Shown here: one piece after another, positions 24,849 to 33,779 of the stretch
Position numbering within the stretch: position 1 is the stretch's first letter
How the letters are laid out: each line of letters starts with the position of its first letter
Assembly (NCBI GenBank): GCA_023393115.1
Contig: JAEWMS010000079.1
Location: forward strand, 1 to 45,625
Origin: Bacillota bacterium
Lineage (GTDB): Bacteria > Bacillota > Clostridia > Acetivibrionales > DSM-1351
Direction of reading: 5' to 3'
Length of the DNA stretch: 45,625 nucleotides
The notes under the pieces: model-generated
Database searches by the model: none
What the model was told of the DNA's origin: nothing
Seen by the model: only the letters and a program-made list of their open reading frames with translations
Position numbers and translations under genes: made by a program

Positions 24849-26601
24849 TCTGATCACCCTCCTTGTTTTGAGAATAGTATATTTCTCGATATATGGCATT
24901 TTCAGCTAATAATTGCTTATGGGTTCCAATGCCATTGATGTAACCTCCATCCATGACAATTATTCTGTCCGCATCATCAACAGAAGCTGTTCTTTGGGCG
25001 ATAATTATCTTGGTTGTATCCGGAATATATTCCCGAAATGCCTTACGAATCCTGGCATCGGTCTTGGTGTCCACCGCACTGGTGGAATCGTCAAGAATTA
25101 ATATTTTTGGCTTCTTAAGCAATGCTCTTGCAATACAAAGCCTTTGCTTTTGACCGCCTGATAAATTAGCTCCCCCTTGCTCAACATAAGTGTCATAGCC
25201 TATGGGAAATTGATTGATGAATTCATCGGCACAAGCAAGTTTACAAGCCTCAACTAATTCTTCGTCTGTTGCATCTTTATTCCCCCAACGGAGATTCTCC
25301 TTAATGGTTCCTGAGAATAGAATATTTTTCTGTAACACAACAGCAACCTGATTCCTGAGGGTATCCACATCGTAATTTCTTACATCCAAGTCACCTACTT
25401 TTACAATTCCTTCCGTCACATCATACAGACGTGGAATTAATTGAACAAGGGATGATTTTGAAGCTCCTGTTCCGCCGATAATTCCAATGGTTTCGCCAGA
25501 ACTTATATGTAAATTTATATCTGACAAAACCATTCTCTCTGCTTTTTGGGAATATTTAAAGCTAACATTTTCAAATGAAACCGAACCATCCTTAACTGAA
25601 TATATGGGCTTTTCAGGATTGGTTAATGTACTTTTCTCATTTAATACTTCAACTATACGCTTGGCAGATTCGGCTGCTATAGCAATCATAACAAAAACCA
25701 TGGAGAGCATCATCAGGCTGCTAAGAATCATAAAATTATATGTTAATATGGCGGAAAACTGCCCGATATCGAAATCTAATCCCCTACTGGTAATAATGGT
25801 ATAAGAACCAAAGGACAAAACAAAAATCATTACTACATACATGCAAAACTGCATTAGCGGTCCATTAAGGGCTAAAATGCGTTCAGCCCTTGTAAAATTC
25901 GCACATACATCCTGAGCTGCTGCATCAAATTTTCCCTGCTCATAATCTTCTCGAACAAAAGATTTTACCACGCGCATTCCTTTAATATTTTCTTGAATTG
26001 ACTTATTCAAGGCATCGTATTTCTTAAATACCTTCTTAAACAATGGAAACGTTTTGTATATTACAATACCCAGGCCAATTGCGAGAATTGGAACAACTAC
26101 GAGGAAAATCCACGCCATACGTCCACCCATTACAAATGCCATCACAAATGCAAAGATCATCATCAAAGGAGCACGTACCGCCACTCTAATCAGCATCATA
26201 TAGGCATTCTGCACATTGGTAACATCGGTTGTCATACGAGTAATCAACGATGAGCCGGAAAACTTATCAATATTTTCAAAGGAATAATTCTGAATACTAT
26301 AGAACATATCCTTCCGTAAATTCTTTCCATACCCGCAAGATGCAGTAGCACTGGTGGACCCTGCGATCCAACCAAAGGCCAATGATAAAAATGCCATGAT
26401 AATCAGAATAATCCCATATTTAATAATTGTGTTTAAATCACATCCACCTTTAATTTCGTTAACCAAAGTTGCGGTAATAAATGGAATTATACATTCAATA
26501 ACTACCTCAAGGCTAATGAGTACTGGTGTTATAATTGATAGTTTCTTGTACTCTCTTACGCTTAGTGCCAGTTCTCTAATTATATTGATCAGTCCTTTCA
26601 T
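24838..26601 (-). CDS. ABC exporter half-transporter, degenerate-site subunit
   Basis: A half-transporter of about 587 residues, partner of the next gene. Its ATPase domain shows the classic degenerate site: Walker A is GGTGASKSS, Walker B is ILILDDSTSA with Asp for the catalytic Glu, and the H-loop is IIAQRTA with Gln for His. The signature LSGGQ is intact. This complements the partner, whose signature is degenerate and Walker B intact, so the pair has one consensus and one degenerate ATP site. The start is uncertain. The longest ORF begins at 26736, upstream of the promoter, so it cannot be right. ATGs at 26667, 26661 and 26601 all lack a good ribosome binding site; 26601 best matches family length. 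Confidence 0.88.
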   Translation of the reverse strand: MKGLINIIRELALSVREYKKLSIITPVLISLEVVIECIIPFITATLVNEIKGGCDLNTIIKYGIILIIMAFLSLAFGWIAGSTSATASCGYGKNLRKDMFYSIQNYSFENIDKFSGSSLITRMTTDVTNVQNAYMMLIRVAVRAPLMMIFAFVMAFVMGGRMAWIFLVVVPILAIGLGIVIYKTFPLFKKVFKKYDALNKSIQENIKGMRVVKSFVREDYEQGKFDAAAQDVCANFTRAERILALNGPLMQFCMYVVMIFVLSFGSYTIITSRGLDFDIGQFSAILTYNFMILSSLMMLSMVFVMIAIAAESAKRIVEVLNEKSTLTNPEKPIYSVKDGSVSFENVSFKYSQKAERMVLSDINLHISSGETIGIIGGTGASKSSLVQLIPRLYDVTEGIVKVGDLDVRNYDVDTLRNQVAVVLQKNILFSGTIKENLRWGNKDATDEELVEACKLACADEFINQFPIGYDTYVEQGGANLSGGQKQRLCIARALLKKPKILILDDSTSAVDTKTDARIRKAFREYIPDTTKIIIAQRTASVDDADRIIVMDGGYINGIGTHKQLLAENAIYREIYYSQNKEGDQSEK

Positions 26602-26701
26602 AAAAAAAAAGTATTGTTTATCAGCTGGATTTACATGATAAACATTACTCGCTTTTTTCATTAACATTATATTAAATAAACTTTTATAAAACAATTTAAA
26701 A

Positions 26702-26730
26702 ATGATATCAAATTCCAGTAAAATTGTCAA
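26702..26730 (-). promoter_or_regulatory. Promoter of the ABC exporter operon
   Basis: On the minus strand TTGACA, 17-bp spacer, TATCAT (plus coordinates 26725-26730 and 26702-26707). Confidence 0.7.
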
Positions 26731-26756
26731 ATACAATCTTTACCAGTACAGCGTCA

Positions 26757-28175
26757 TTACCGTTCAAACTTTTTCAGAACAAACATTTTCAATTTTTCGT
26801 ATTTTCCTGAATACGGATGCTCTCGTAATGGCAGATTGAAATGGGTTTTACCTTTCAAAACTGTGGTCGGGTGTGTGAACTCCCTGAAGCCCCACTCTCC
26901 GTGGTATGCACCCATTCCCGAATTACCTGTCCCATTGAATGGCACGCCCTTTACCATCATATGAATGCAAACCTCATTGATACATCCTCCGCCGTATTGC
27001 TGAGTCGACATAACCGTCTTCGCCCATTTCATGTCACTGGTGAATACATACATAGCAAGAGGATGCTCTCTGCAAGCTATGATTTCCACCAGATTGTCGA
27101 TTTCTTCATCCTTGAAGGGTACAATCGGCAGAAGCGGACAGAACAGCTCGTGCTGAACGATATCCTCGTCTATTTTGACAGGATAAATCATAGTCGGAGC
27201 GAATCGTCTTGTTTCTTTGTTCCCGGTCCCCCCCAAAATTATCCTATCTTTGTATTCATCCGCCAGCTTCTGGCACTTGTCATATGCCACATCGTTAATG
27301 AGCTTCGAATACTCTTCATTCTCTTCCGGCTTTTCACCGATTTGTCTGATATATTCGTTCTTTAATGCCTCGTTAAAGGAATCCACTATCTCATCGGCTA
27401 CTGCAATCTGATTGATGTTAATGCAAATTTGCCCTGCGTTGCAAATCTTGAAAAACGCGATTTTGCGTGCGGCATCCTTTATGTCGGCGTCTTTTCTGAC
27501 AATACACCAGTTGCCATTTTCACCGCCAAGTTCAAGGGCTACCGATGTCAGATTTTTTGACGCTGCCGCAAGTACATACTTACCGACTGCAGGAGAACCT
27601 GTATAGAATATTTTATCAAATCGCTGTGCAAGGCATATGTCAGCCACATCGTGATCGCCGTCTATAACCGTAACATAGTTTTCGGGAAATGTTTCTGCTA
27701 TCAGTTTTTGCAACGCTTTGGTACTGGCCGCTGATTTTGAACTTGCCTTAATCACTGCGGTATTGCCCCCTGCAATACTTGCCGTCAATACACCCAGTGT
27801 CAGAAGAATCGGGAAGTTAAATGGGCTGATAATCAATGAAACACCGTATGGCAGTTTGTAGACCGTGGTACACGAGCTCGGAAAGCTCAAAAGGCCGCTG
27901 AAATGCTTTTCCGGCCTTGCCCATTTTTTCAGACCGTGTATGGTTTCGTTTATCTCTACGATTACTGGACCAATATCGCATAAATATGCCTCTGTTTTGC
28001 TGCGACCTAAATCTTCGTACAACGCTTTTTCAAGTTCTTCCTCATGGGCAATGACAGCTTCCTTCAGTTTTTTCAGCTGCTGTAATCTCCATTTAACATC
28101 AAGGGTAAGCCCGGAACGAAAATAGCTTCTCTGATTTGCCACAATTTTCTGTATCTTCTCTTGTGTATAAGTCAT
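26757..28175 (-). CDS. Aldehyde dehydrogenase (ALDH3-like)
   Basis: A 472-residue NAD(P)-dependent aldehyde dehydrogenase of the short ALDH3/YwdH type. Visible residues are the NAD-binding SPFNFP and the Lys in VIKASSKSA, the general-base Glu in ALELGGEN, and the catalytic Cys in NAGQIC. The substrate-side FNGTGNSGMGAYHG motif is typical of class 3. It oxidises aldehydes to acids in the cytoplasm. GGGGAGG lies 8 nt before the ATG. The upstream region has a TATAAT inside an ATACAGT-N11-ACTGTAT palindrome, suggesting repression by a dimeric regulator. It is separated from the hypB remnant by a terminator. Confidence 0.92.
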   Translation of the reverse strand: MTYTQEKIQKIVANQRSYFRSGLTLDVKWRLQQLKKLKEAVIAHEEELEKALYEDLGRSKTEAYLCDIGPVIVEINETIHGLKKWARPEKHFSGLLSFPSSCTTVYKLPYGVSLIISPFNFPILLTLGVLTASIAGGNTAVIKASSKSAASTKALQKLIAETFPENYVTVIDGDHDVADICLAQRFDKIFYTGSPAVGKYVLAAASKNLTSVALELGGENGNWCIVRKDADIKDAARKIAFFKICNAGQICININQIAVADEIVDSFNEALKNEYIRQIGEKPEENEEYSKLINDVAYDKCQKLADEYKDRIILGGTGNKETRRFAPTMIYPVKIDEDIVQHELFCPLLPIVPFKDEEIDNLVEIIACREHPLAMYVFTSDMKWAKTVMSTQQYGGGCINEVCIHMMVKGVPFNGTGNSGMGAYHGEWGFREFTHPTTVLKGKTHFNLPLREHPYSGKYEKLKMFVLKKFER

Positions 28176-28249
28176 CAATGTTACCTCCCCTTTCTAATTT
28201 GGTCCAGCAGACGCACAATCTCTTTGTCGCTGAGAGTTTTTCTGTTTTG

Positions 28250-28274
28250 ATACAGTTTTATTATATCACTGTAT
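28250..28274. promoter_or_regulatory. Palindromic operator overlapping the -10 of the aldehyde dehydrogenase gene
   Basis: ATACAGT (28250-28256), 11-bp spacer, ACTGTAT (28268-28274). The spacer contains TATAAT on the minus strand (28260-28265). A repressor bound here would block the -10. Confidence 0.45.
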
Positions 28275-28337
28275 TAATAAAAGATTTTATGATTATGATT
28301 TTTTATAGATTCCTCAAACTTTTTATTCTCTAGCTGT

Positions 28338-28376
28338 AAAAAAGAGATATGGCGACTAAAGCCTCCATATCTCTTT
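28338..28376 (-). terminator. Terminator after the hypA/hypB remnants
   Basis: Perfect 12-bp stem AAAGAGATATGG (28341-28352) / CCATATCTCTTT (28365-28376). On the minus strand it is followed by TTTTTTACAG. Confidence 0.85.
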
Positions 28377-28414
28377 CTTGTCTTTATTATTTTCTGAATT
28401 AATTAAGTTATTTA

Positions 28415-28809
28415 TTACGAATGCCGCCACTTGTTTGCTTCGTCTTCAAGCCAACTACAAAGTTCATCCATTCCTTCACCCGTTTTTGCGGAGATAAGGA
28501 ATATTTCTATTTTGCGTCGAGATGGCACATGCCTCCGGTATGTAGCTGTATCGAACGTGCGCCGGTGTCAGCTATGGATTTGGCATCTACATCAGAATCA
28601 ATGTCTGCTTCCATTACACCGATTTTCATTTTTCCTTTTAGTCTTTCTATAATGCCCTTCAGAGTTGTTGTTTTTCCGCTTCCCGGCGAGGACATTAAAT
28701 TCAAAAGAAATGTTTTTTGCTTTTTCAACTCTTTACGAAGAATATCGGCATCCGCATTATTGTCGGCAAAAACGCTTTTCTTTACTTCAATAATTCTGAT
28801 CTTTTCCAT
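28415..28809 (-). pseudogene. hypB: hypB remnant with internal deletion (nickel-insertion GTPase)
   Basis: HypB is the GTPase that helps HypA load nickel into hydrogenase. The first 100 residues are present and typical: start MEKIRIIEVKKSVFADN, P-loop SSPGSGKTTTL, EADIDSD, and HTGGMCHLDA with the Cys and His of the metal/GTPase site. Translation then stops within two codons. In another frame, directly adjoining, the normal C-terminus continues (IEIFLISAKTGEGMDEL to KWRHS, stop at 28415). About 115 internal residues, including the G-domain NKxD region, are missing. The junction is at about 28510-28515, at the sequence GCAAAA. The start is at 28809 (GGAG, 6 nt). Not functional as it stands. Confidence 0.88.
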
Positions 28810-28865
28810 ATCGGTCTCCACTGGTAATACATTATTAAGAAATTGATTCAACTTGCAGAGGACAG

Positions 28866-29220
28866 TCATTGGTCGTCAATTGCTTCAATCTGCTTAATTA
28901 TAACTTCATTTCCCGTCAGTAAATATGTATTTACGCTATTGCAATTTGGGCAAGTTTTTCCGTATTTCACTGTCGGATAGTTTTCACCGCAATTTTCACA
29001 ATACGTTACAGCGTCTACTTTTTCAATTATAATAGCCGCGTCTTTTAAGCACGGTTTCTTTTTTTACAGCCCAATTCCAGCAATCTTTAAAGAAATAGGG
29101 AATAACCGTAGAAACTTCACCAAGCTCAACGACGACGGAATTGATTTTTTTTATATTGTTTTCGACGGCAATTCTGTTAACCTCGTCAATACAGTGAAAT
29201 ACTACTCCCAGCTCATGCAT
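28866..29220 (-). pseudogene. hypA: hypA with single-base frameshift (nickel chaperone)
   Basis: HypA delivers nickel for hydrogenase or related enzymes. The N-terminus is intact with the nickel-binding start MHEL (His2) and GEVSTVIPYFFKDCWNWAVKK. At about 29036-29040 the run CTTAAAAGAC has one A too many. Removing it restores the frame into the zinc-finger domain (two CxxC motifs, TYCENCG and KTCPNCN) and a normal C-terminus ending IKQIEAIDDQ at 28866. So only one base separates this from a normal gene. It could be true decay or a homopolymer sequencing error. Its start overlaps the stop of the upstream remnant by 8 nt, and its stop overlaps an ATG upstream of hypB. Confidence 0.85.
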
Positions 29221-29367
29221 TATTTTTCATCCTTTTGGTTACAATCTTTACGGCGCGCTTTGCGGCATAAGGAAGAATATACTTAAATTTATCTTCCGCA
29301 ACGACCATTTTGCTTGCTTCGGGATAATCTCTGTGAAGCTCAATAGCATCGAACTTACATTTTTTGC
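29213..29367 (-). pseudogene. C-terminal remnant of an unidentified gene upstream of hypA
   Basis: About 50 codons, reading CKKCKFDAIELHRDYPEASK then MVVAEDKFKYILPY, AAKRAVKIVTKRMKNNA and a stop that overlaps the hypA start. The residue composition and the coupled stop/start look like a true gene end. The 5' part is missing and replaced by the AraC gene in a different frame. I do not recognise the family. An oxidoreductase is possible by position. Confidence 0.55.
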
Positions 29368-29685
29368 AAAGGATGCTTGATTTGAAAAACCTACCGAAAG
29401 TGCAATATCCTGTATTGAGAGCTTTCGGTTGCTTCTAAGAAGGAAAATCGCCTTTTCAAGGCGTAGTCGTTTGATAAAGTTATATAAGCTTTCCGATGTA
29501 AACTGCTTAAATATCCTTTGAAAATGGTACTCGGAAAAAGACGCAATTTTACAAAGCTTCCGAATAGTGATTTCTTCATCTAAATGATTTTCTATATAAT
29601 CCTGAACAGCATTTATTCTTTCAATATAGACTTGTCTTGATTCATTTATAATCGGTTCCATGTTACACACTTCTTTCTTAGACAT
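29360..29685 (-). pseudogene. Truncated AraC-family regulator
   Basis: Codons 1 to about 108 encode a normal pair of AraC helix-turn-helix motifs (IERINAVQDYIENHLDEEIT, SEYHFQRIFKQ, LSIQDIALSVGFSNQASFAK). Homology ends within the second motif, where FAKAFKxxxG would be expected. The reading frame then runs about 37 codons through the remnant of the next gene in the wrong frame. The junction at about 29360-29367 again contains GCAAAA. A C-terminal effector domain, if there was one, is lost. This looks like a deletion joining two neighbouring same-strand genes. Confidence 0.75.
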
Positions 29686-29799
29686 TATGTTAACAATAGA
29701 ATTATAAGTTTAAAATTGATTTTTCTGCTATATCTTAGTTGAATCCATAATTAATATAACAGGCTGCCACTTCATAGAACTCGGAAGCGGCCTTCATAT

Positions 29800-30447
29800 C
29801 TATATTAGCTTCCTTACCCAACTAAATAAATGCTCAGACATTGAATCAAATTCTATCGCAGCACCGTTTTTGATATCAATAAAGTCATTTATAATCTCTT
29901 TTTCTTCATTGCTTACCTCTTCAAACAAGTCTTTTAGGTGCTTAATATATTTGCCTGTATTTTTAAATACAATAGCCTGTATAACAAAAGATGTTAATTT
30001 ATATAGTCCGCGCACTATATCATCGCTTTTTTCATATAACATATTGTGTACACATCCGTGGTAGATGTTGCAAGCACCTATTTTAATAGCACGCTCAACT
30101 GCTGCATTATCAATTCTTGTCAGCAACTCATCAAGAGTACCTATAATCGGTGTGGTATCATAATAAAACTGGAATAAATCTGAAGGTTCCCAATTTAGTA
30201 GCTCATCTTTTCCTGAAAGAAATCCACAAATCAATTCTCGATTAGGAAGTATATCAACCATATCTCTATATTTTTTTATATCATCCGCTGTTAGTTTATC
30301 TAAGATCACCACTGTATCAATGTCACTTGCTTCAGTTGCTTCCCCTCTTCCATAACTTCCTTGTAGGCCTACAAAATGAATGCGTTCACCAAATGTTTTA
30401 TTAAGTAATTCTGTAAAGTGCTCCATCCATAATTTTACGTCAATCAT
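29800..30447 (-). CDS. Nucleotidyltransferase-domain protein
   Basis: 215 residues. The N-terminal nucleotidyltransferase fold shows the hallmark GSYGRGEATEASDIDTVVI (Gly-Ser, then Asp-x-Asp metal ligands at about residues 42-44). The C-terminal half is helical, as in aminoglycoside adenylyltransferases and related uncharacterised proteins. It would transfer a nucleotide to a small molecule or protein. An antibiotic target is possible but cannot be shown. GGAGG precedes the ATG. It lies 38 bp downstream of the GNAT gene and may share its transcript. Confidence 0.82.
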   Translation of the reverse strand: MIDVKLWMEHFTELLNKTFGERIHFVGLQGSYGRGEATEASDIDTVVILDKLTADDIKKYRDMVDILPNRELICGFLSGKDELLNWEPSDLFQFYYDTTPIIGTLDELLTRIDNAAVERAIKIGACNIYHGCVHNMLYEKSDDIVRGLYKLTSFVIQAIVFKNTGKYIKHLKDLFEEVSNEEKEIINDFIDIKNGAAIEFDSMSEHLFSWVRKLI

Positions 30448-30485
30448 AATATCCTCCGTACTTTTCCAATTCTTTCCTTAAAAAC

Positions 30486-31004
30486 TTATATATATTTATA
30501 AACTTTGGTATACAAAGTGGCTTTTATATACTTAAACATGTCCTCATCCATTTTGCTACCTAAAGTCATTAGAAATAAAGGTATGGCCTTCCTTCCGCGA
30601 GAGATTGGAGGCTGTATGTATGGATATTCATTAAGAAAAAAATCGTTTCGTTCATAAAATCCAATACGCCTAATTGCTATTTCTGTTTCAGGAGGTTCAA
30701 CTTCCAGGCAAACATTCTTACCAACCCGTTCTACAATTTCATTTAAAGCATATCCTCCAACCCCGCAATTTCTATATTTAGGATTTACAGCAAAATGCTC
30801 AATAAAAGCAAATTTATCAAATTTCCAAACAGCAATAAATGCCTTTATATCTTTAGGCTCATTATGTAAAACATAAATAGAATACGCAGGATTATTAAGG
30901 AGTGCTTTTTGTTCATCGTAGGGTCTATATTCATCTTTTGGAAAACTCATTTCCATTAAGTCATATATAGTATCAAAATCATCAACTCTAAGTTTTTCCA
31001 ACAT
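30486..31004 (-). CDS. GNAT-family N-acetyltransferase
   Basis: 172 residues, normal for the family. The acetyl-CoA site is seen in FIEHFAVNPKYRNCGVGGYAL (motif A, with the R-x-x-G-x-G/A pattern as RNCGVGG), followed by ERVGKNVCLEVEPP and the FYERNDF beta-bulge region. It transfers acetyl groups to an amine of unknown identity. GGAG lies upstream of the ATG. Together with the nucleotidyltransferase and the ABC-F gene it forms a stretch of possible small-molecule or antibiotic modification and resistance functions, though only by family. Confidence 0.85.
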   Translation of the reverse strand: MLEKLRVDDFDTIYDLMEMSFPKDEYRPYDEQKALLNNPAYSIYVLHNEPKDIKAFIAVWKFDKFAFIEHFAVNPKYRNCGVGGYALNEIVERVGKNVCLEVEPPETEIAIRRIGFYERNDFFLNEYPYIQPPISRGRKAIPLFLMTLGSKMDEDMFKYIKATLYTKVYKYI

Positions 31005-31269
31005 AGTAATATATCTCCTTAGTTAAATCATCAACCTGTGCTTGTATATGTCAATTATTTTATTCTACAACATTTAACATATGTACTAAAAGCTATTTTG
31101 CTATATTTAAAAAAATGCAGACCAATATCCACAATGTGGCTTTTGAGTCTGTATTTTTGGAATTTTTATTGTATCTGTTCCAGGAAACAGTTCATCTGAA
31201 CAACAGCCAAACTGATGTTTCAGTATGAATCACGACATTGTAATATGTAATGATTAGTTATTGAATCAA

Positions 31270-31461
31270 TTACATAGCAGACCATCCTTTATCAACGCCA
31301 ACAACTTGTCCGTTGATAAAGGATGAATCATCACTGGCAAGGAAAAGAGCACATTTTGCAATATCTATAGATTCACCTGTAGCTGGCATTAGTGCATGTA
31401 CACCCTTGATTCTACCAAATCCATCCATATCATCATTCTTCTTAGCCGGAGATAAATAACC
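31270..31461 (-). pseudogene. C-terminal remnant of a short-chain dehydrogenase
   Basis: 63 codons ending at 31270, with the typical SDR tail: ALMPATGESIDIAKCALFLASDDSSFINGQVVGVDKGW. The Rossmann fold and the catalytic Ser-Tyr-Lys are absent, and a stop codon lies immediately upstream. The segment also contains a 15-bp perfect inverted repeat (31283-31297 / 31311-31325). Confidence 0.75.
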
Positions 31462-31679
31462 TTATATCCTATAACTCCACCAGCATCTGAGCTGGATTCT
31501 CCTCCGCGTTAACTTTACCAAAGGCTTTTATAATCATCCCTTCTTCATCAATCAGATTCTCTTTTCTGTTCTTCCTCCATTGGCATATAAAGCTTATATT
31601 TCGAAGCAAAAATTTGATAATTATCTTCCGGTAATCCATCGGCAGAGGAAGGCTCTTCTTCTCTTTCATAGTTATTAAA
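31462..31679 (-). pseudogene. Gene debris downstream of the ABC-F gene
   Basis: Two overlapping short frames with coding-like composition. One (about 31548-31677) reads GLPEDNYQIFASKYKLYMP, which has the look of a conserved C-terminal tail. The other (31469-31669) ends IIKAFGKVNAEENPAQMLVEL. Neither has its own start signal. Together with the SDR tail next to it, this is a small graveyard of fragments. I cannot name the source families. Confidence 0.45.
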
Positions 31680-33623
31680 CTAATAACAGTATTTCTCCCA
31701 TTCTTCCATTAAGATATATATCCTATTATCAATACCATTTAATTCACTAAGAATGTCATTTAACTTATTATAGTCAGTTTCAGAGTCAAGCTTTTTATTG
31801 CACCCTTTTTTCATTCTTTCTAGTTCTTCGATTTCCGATTCAATCTGCATTACAATATAGTTATCATTCTTAGTTTTTTTATCCTTTATATTTGCCTTAT
31901 CCGTCCCGTACTCATTCTCACCGTTATAATTTTTTTGATGCTTACTTACTTTTTTATTATCAGCAGTTTTTTCTTTTGAAAAGCTCTGCTCTTTTCCTTT
32001 CAACTCATTGTAATAAGCATATCCGCCTTTATAATCATATATCCTACCGTTTTTAAATTCCAATATTCTTTCTGCAAATTTATTTATGAAATACCTGTCA
32101 TGCGATACAAAAATCAAAGTCCCATCAAATTCTTCTATAGCATTTTCAAGCCATTCCCTTGCTTTAAAATCAAGATGGTTTGTTGGCTCATCAAGAAGAA
32201 GCAAATTAACATTCTTCTGCATCAAAATGCAAATTTTAAGCCTGATTTTTTCTCCACCCGATATATTACATACAGCTTTATATAACTCATCCTTACAGAA
32301 TTTGAATCTTATTAAGAGTGGTATTGCCATATCTTCAGCAATTTTCAGTTCACGCTTTACAGTCTCAAGGATGCTTAACTCTTCCTTTTCAAATTTAATA
32401 TGTTGGGGAAGATATGCCGCAGTTACACTGTCTCCGAGTTTAGCAGTTCCTCCATCCGGGTCTATTTCATTTATCAGAATTCTCAAAACTGTAGACTTAC
32501 CCGTACCATTATCACCTATGATCCCAACAGCTTCGCCCTTTTTTATAACAAGACTTTCGTTATTTAATATACACTTACTGCCATAGGATTTCGATACATT
32601 CGTTAAAACTGCCACATCCTGACTAGAAAATTTACTTTCAGAAAAACTGCCTTTTAGTTTTTGCTCTTCTGCCCTTTTTAATGCTCTTTTTTGCTCATTT
32701 GCTTCTTCCTGGAGCTTTAGTGCGGCTGCGTGTAATACCCCTGCACTCTCTCTGCTGCCTTTTTTACCGCTCGCTTTTTCTCCCCAGTCATGCAGCATTT
32801 TAACAGTTGCCTCAATTTTTCTTATCTTTTGCTTTTGGAGTGCAGCTTCATGTTCTTTAATTCTTAATATTTCTGCCCTTTCTCTGTGATAATACGTATA
32901 ATTCCCTTTAAACATTCTTGCCTTGCCGTCTTCGATTTCAATTATTTTTGAAACCACATTATCAAGGAAATATCTATCGTGTGAAACAATTAATACTGTT
33001 CCTTTATATTCTTTTATATAGCCCTCTAACCATTCAATGGAGGTCAAGTCGAGGTGATTGGTGGGTTCATCAAGAAGAAGCACTTCTGGTTCTCTTAGAA
33101 TTGCTTTTGCTAATAAAACCCTTGTCTTTTCTCCTCCAGATAGGTTATTAAAATTTTTTTTAAGTTTTTCGTCATTTATATTAAGATCAGTGCAAACCCT
33201 AAAAATCTTATTCTCTATTTCATATCCTCCAGAATGCTCAAACATTTGCTGATACTCGCCATACTTAGCCAATAAATTGGGTTCTACTGTTCCGCTTACC
33301 ATCAGCTGTTCGATTTTTGACATCTTTTCTTTTATTTCTAATACTTTATCAAAAGCAATATTTACTACATCTCTGGCTGTCATATTAATTGTAACATCTG
33401 GAATTTGTTCTACAAAACCAAATCTTGTGTTCTTCTCTATAAAAAGGTCTCCTTTGTCCTGGACTACATTTCCTGCCAAAACATTAAATATAGTAGTTTT
33501 TCCGCTACCATTACTGCCTACAAAAGCTACCTTCTCGCCTTTATTGATTTCCAAGCTGATTCCTTTTAACACGTGATTTGAGCCATGGTACACTTCTATA
33601 TCTTTCATTTCAATCAAGTTCAT
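31680..33623 (-). CDS. ABC-F ATPase (ribosome-associated, probable antibiotic resistance)
   Basis: 647 residues with two ATPase domains and no membrane domain. Domain 1 has Walker A GSNGSGKTT, signature LSGGEKTR and Walker B LLLDEPTNHLD. Domain 2 has GDNGTGKST, ISGGEKIRL and LLLDEPTNHLD. Between them is the long charged linker (about 240-330) that in ABC-F proteins reaches the ribosomal P-site and peptidyl-transferase centre. The C-terminus (about 545-647) is a charged coiled-coil tail. Such proteins dislodge ribosome-targeting drugs, typically lincosamides, streptogramins and pleuromutilins. A 42-codon leader peptide and an intrinsic attenuator upstream strongly support drug-inducible expression. 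GGAGGAG precedes the ATG. Confidence 0.93.
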   Translation of the reverse strand: MNLIEMKDIEVYHGSNHVLKGISLEINKGEKVAFVGSNGSGKTTIFNVLAGNVVQDKGDLFIEKNTRFGFVEQIPDVTINMTARDVVNIAFDKVLEIKEKMSKIEQLMVSGTVEPNLLAKYGEYQQMFEHSGGYEIENKIFRVCTDLNINDEKLKKNFNNLSGGEKTRVLLAKAILREPEVLLLDEPTNHLDLTSIEWLEGYIKEYKGTVLIVSHDRYFLDNVVSKIIEIEDGKARMFKGNYTYYHRERAEILRIKEHEAALQKQKIRKIEATVKMLHDWGEKASGKKGSRESAGVLHAAALKLQEEANEQKRALKRAEEQKLKGSFSESKFSSQDVAVLTNVSKSYGSKCILNNESLVIKKGEAVGIIGDNGTGKSTVLRILINEIDPDGGTAKLGDSVTAAYLPQHIKFEKEELSILETVKRELKIAEDMAIPLLIRFKFCKDELYKAVCNISGGEKIRLKICILMQKNVNLLLLDEPTNHLDFKAREWLENAIEEFDGTLIFVSHDRYFINKFAERILEFKNGRIYDYKGGYAYYNELKGKEQSFSKEKTADNKKVSKHQKNYNGENEYGTDKANIKDKKTKNDNYIVMQIESEIEELERMKKGCNKKLDSETDYNKLNDILSELNGIDNRIYILMEEWEKYCY

Positions 33624-33693
33624 AAATTCTCCTCCTTAAATTGAGATACAACATCTCCTGGAGAATTTCTCGCTCATATAAAATCATCTGAAT

Positions 33694-33763
33694 AAATAAG
33701 AAAGTGACTCAAGCATAAAAAAACCCAGGAAACGAATAATCTCCTGAGTTTGATTTCTTATTT
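33694..33763 (-). promoter_or_regulatory. Transcription attenuator: terminator and competing antiterminator for the ABC-F gene
   Basis: Terminator: AACCCAGGA (33722-33730) pairs with TCCTGAGTT (33742-33750), 9 bp with one G-U, and seven U residues follow on the minus strand (plus 33717-33723). Antiterminator: AAATAAGAAA (33694-33703) pairs perfectly with TTTCTTATTT (33754-33763), and ACTCA (33707-33711) pairs with TGAGT (33745-33749). TGAGT is part of the terminator stem, so the two folds are mutually exclusive. This is the layout of ribosome-mediated attenuation upstream of antibiotic-resistance genes. Confidence 0.75.
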
Positions 33764-33779
33764 TCTTAGGTAATGATGA

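Noticed and set aside
26602..26736. ABC half-transporter start at 26736
   Set aside because: That codon is upstream of the TTGACA-17-TATCAT promoter, so it would not be transcribed.
29036..29040. Programmed frameshift in hypA
   Set aside because: A +1 shift would be needed at an A-run, with no known hypA precedent and no stimulatory structure seen. Mutation or base-call error is simpler.
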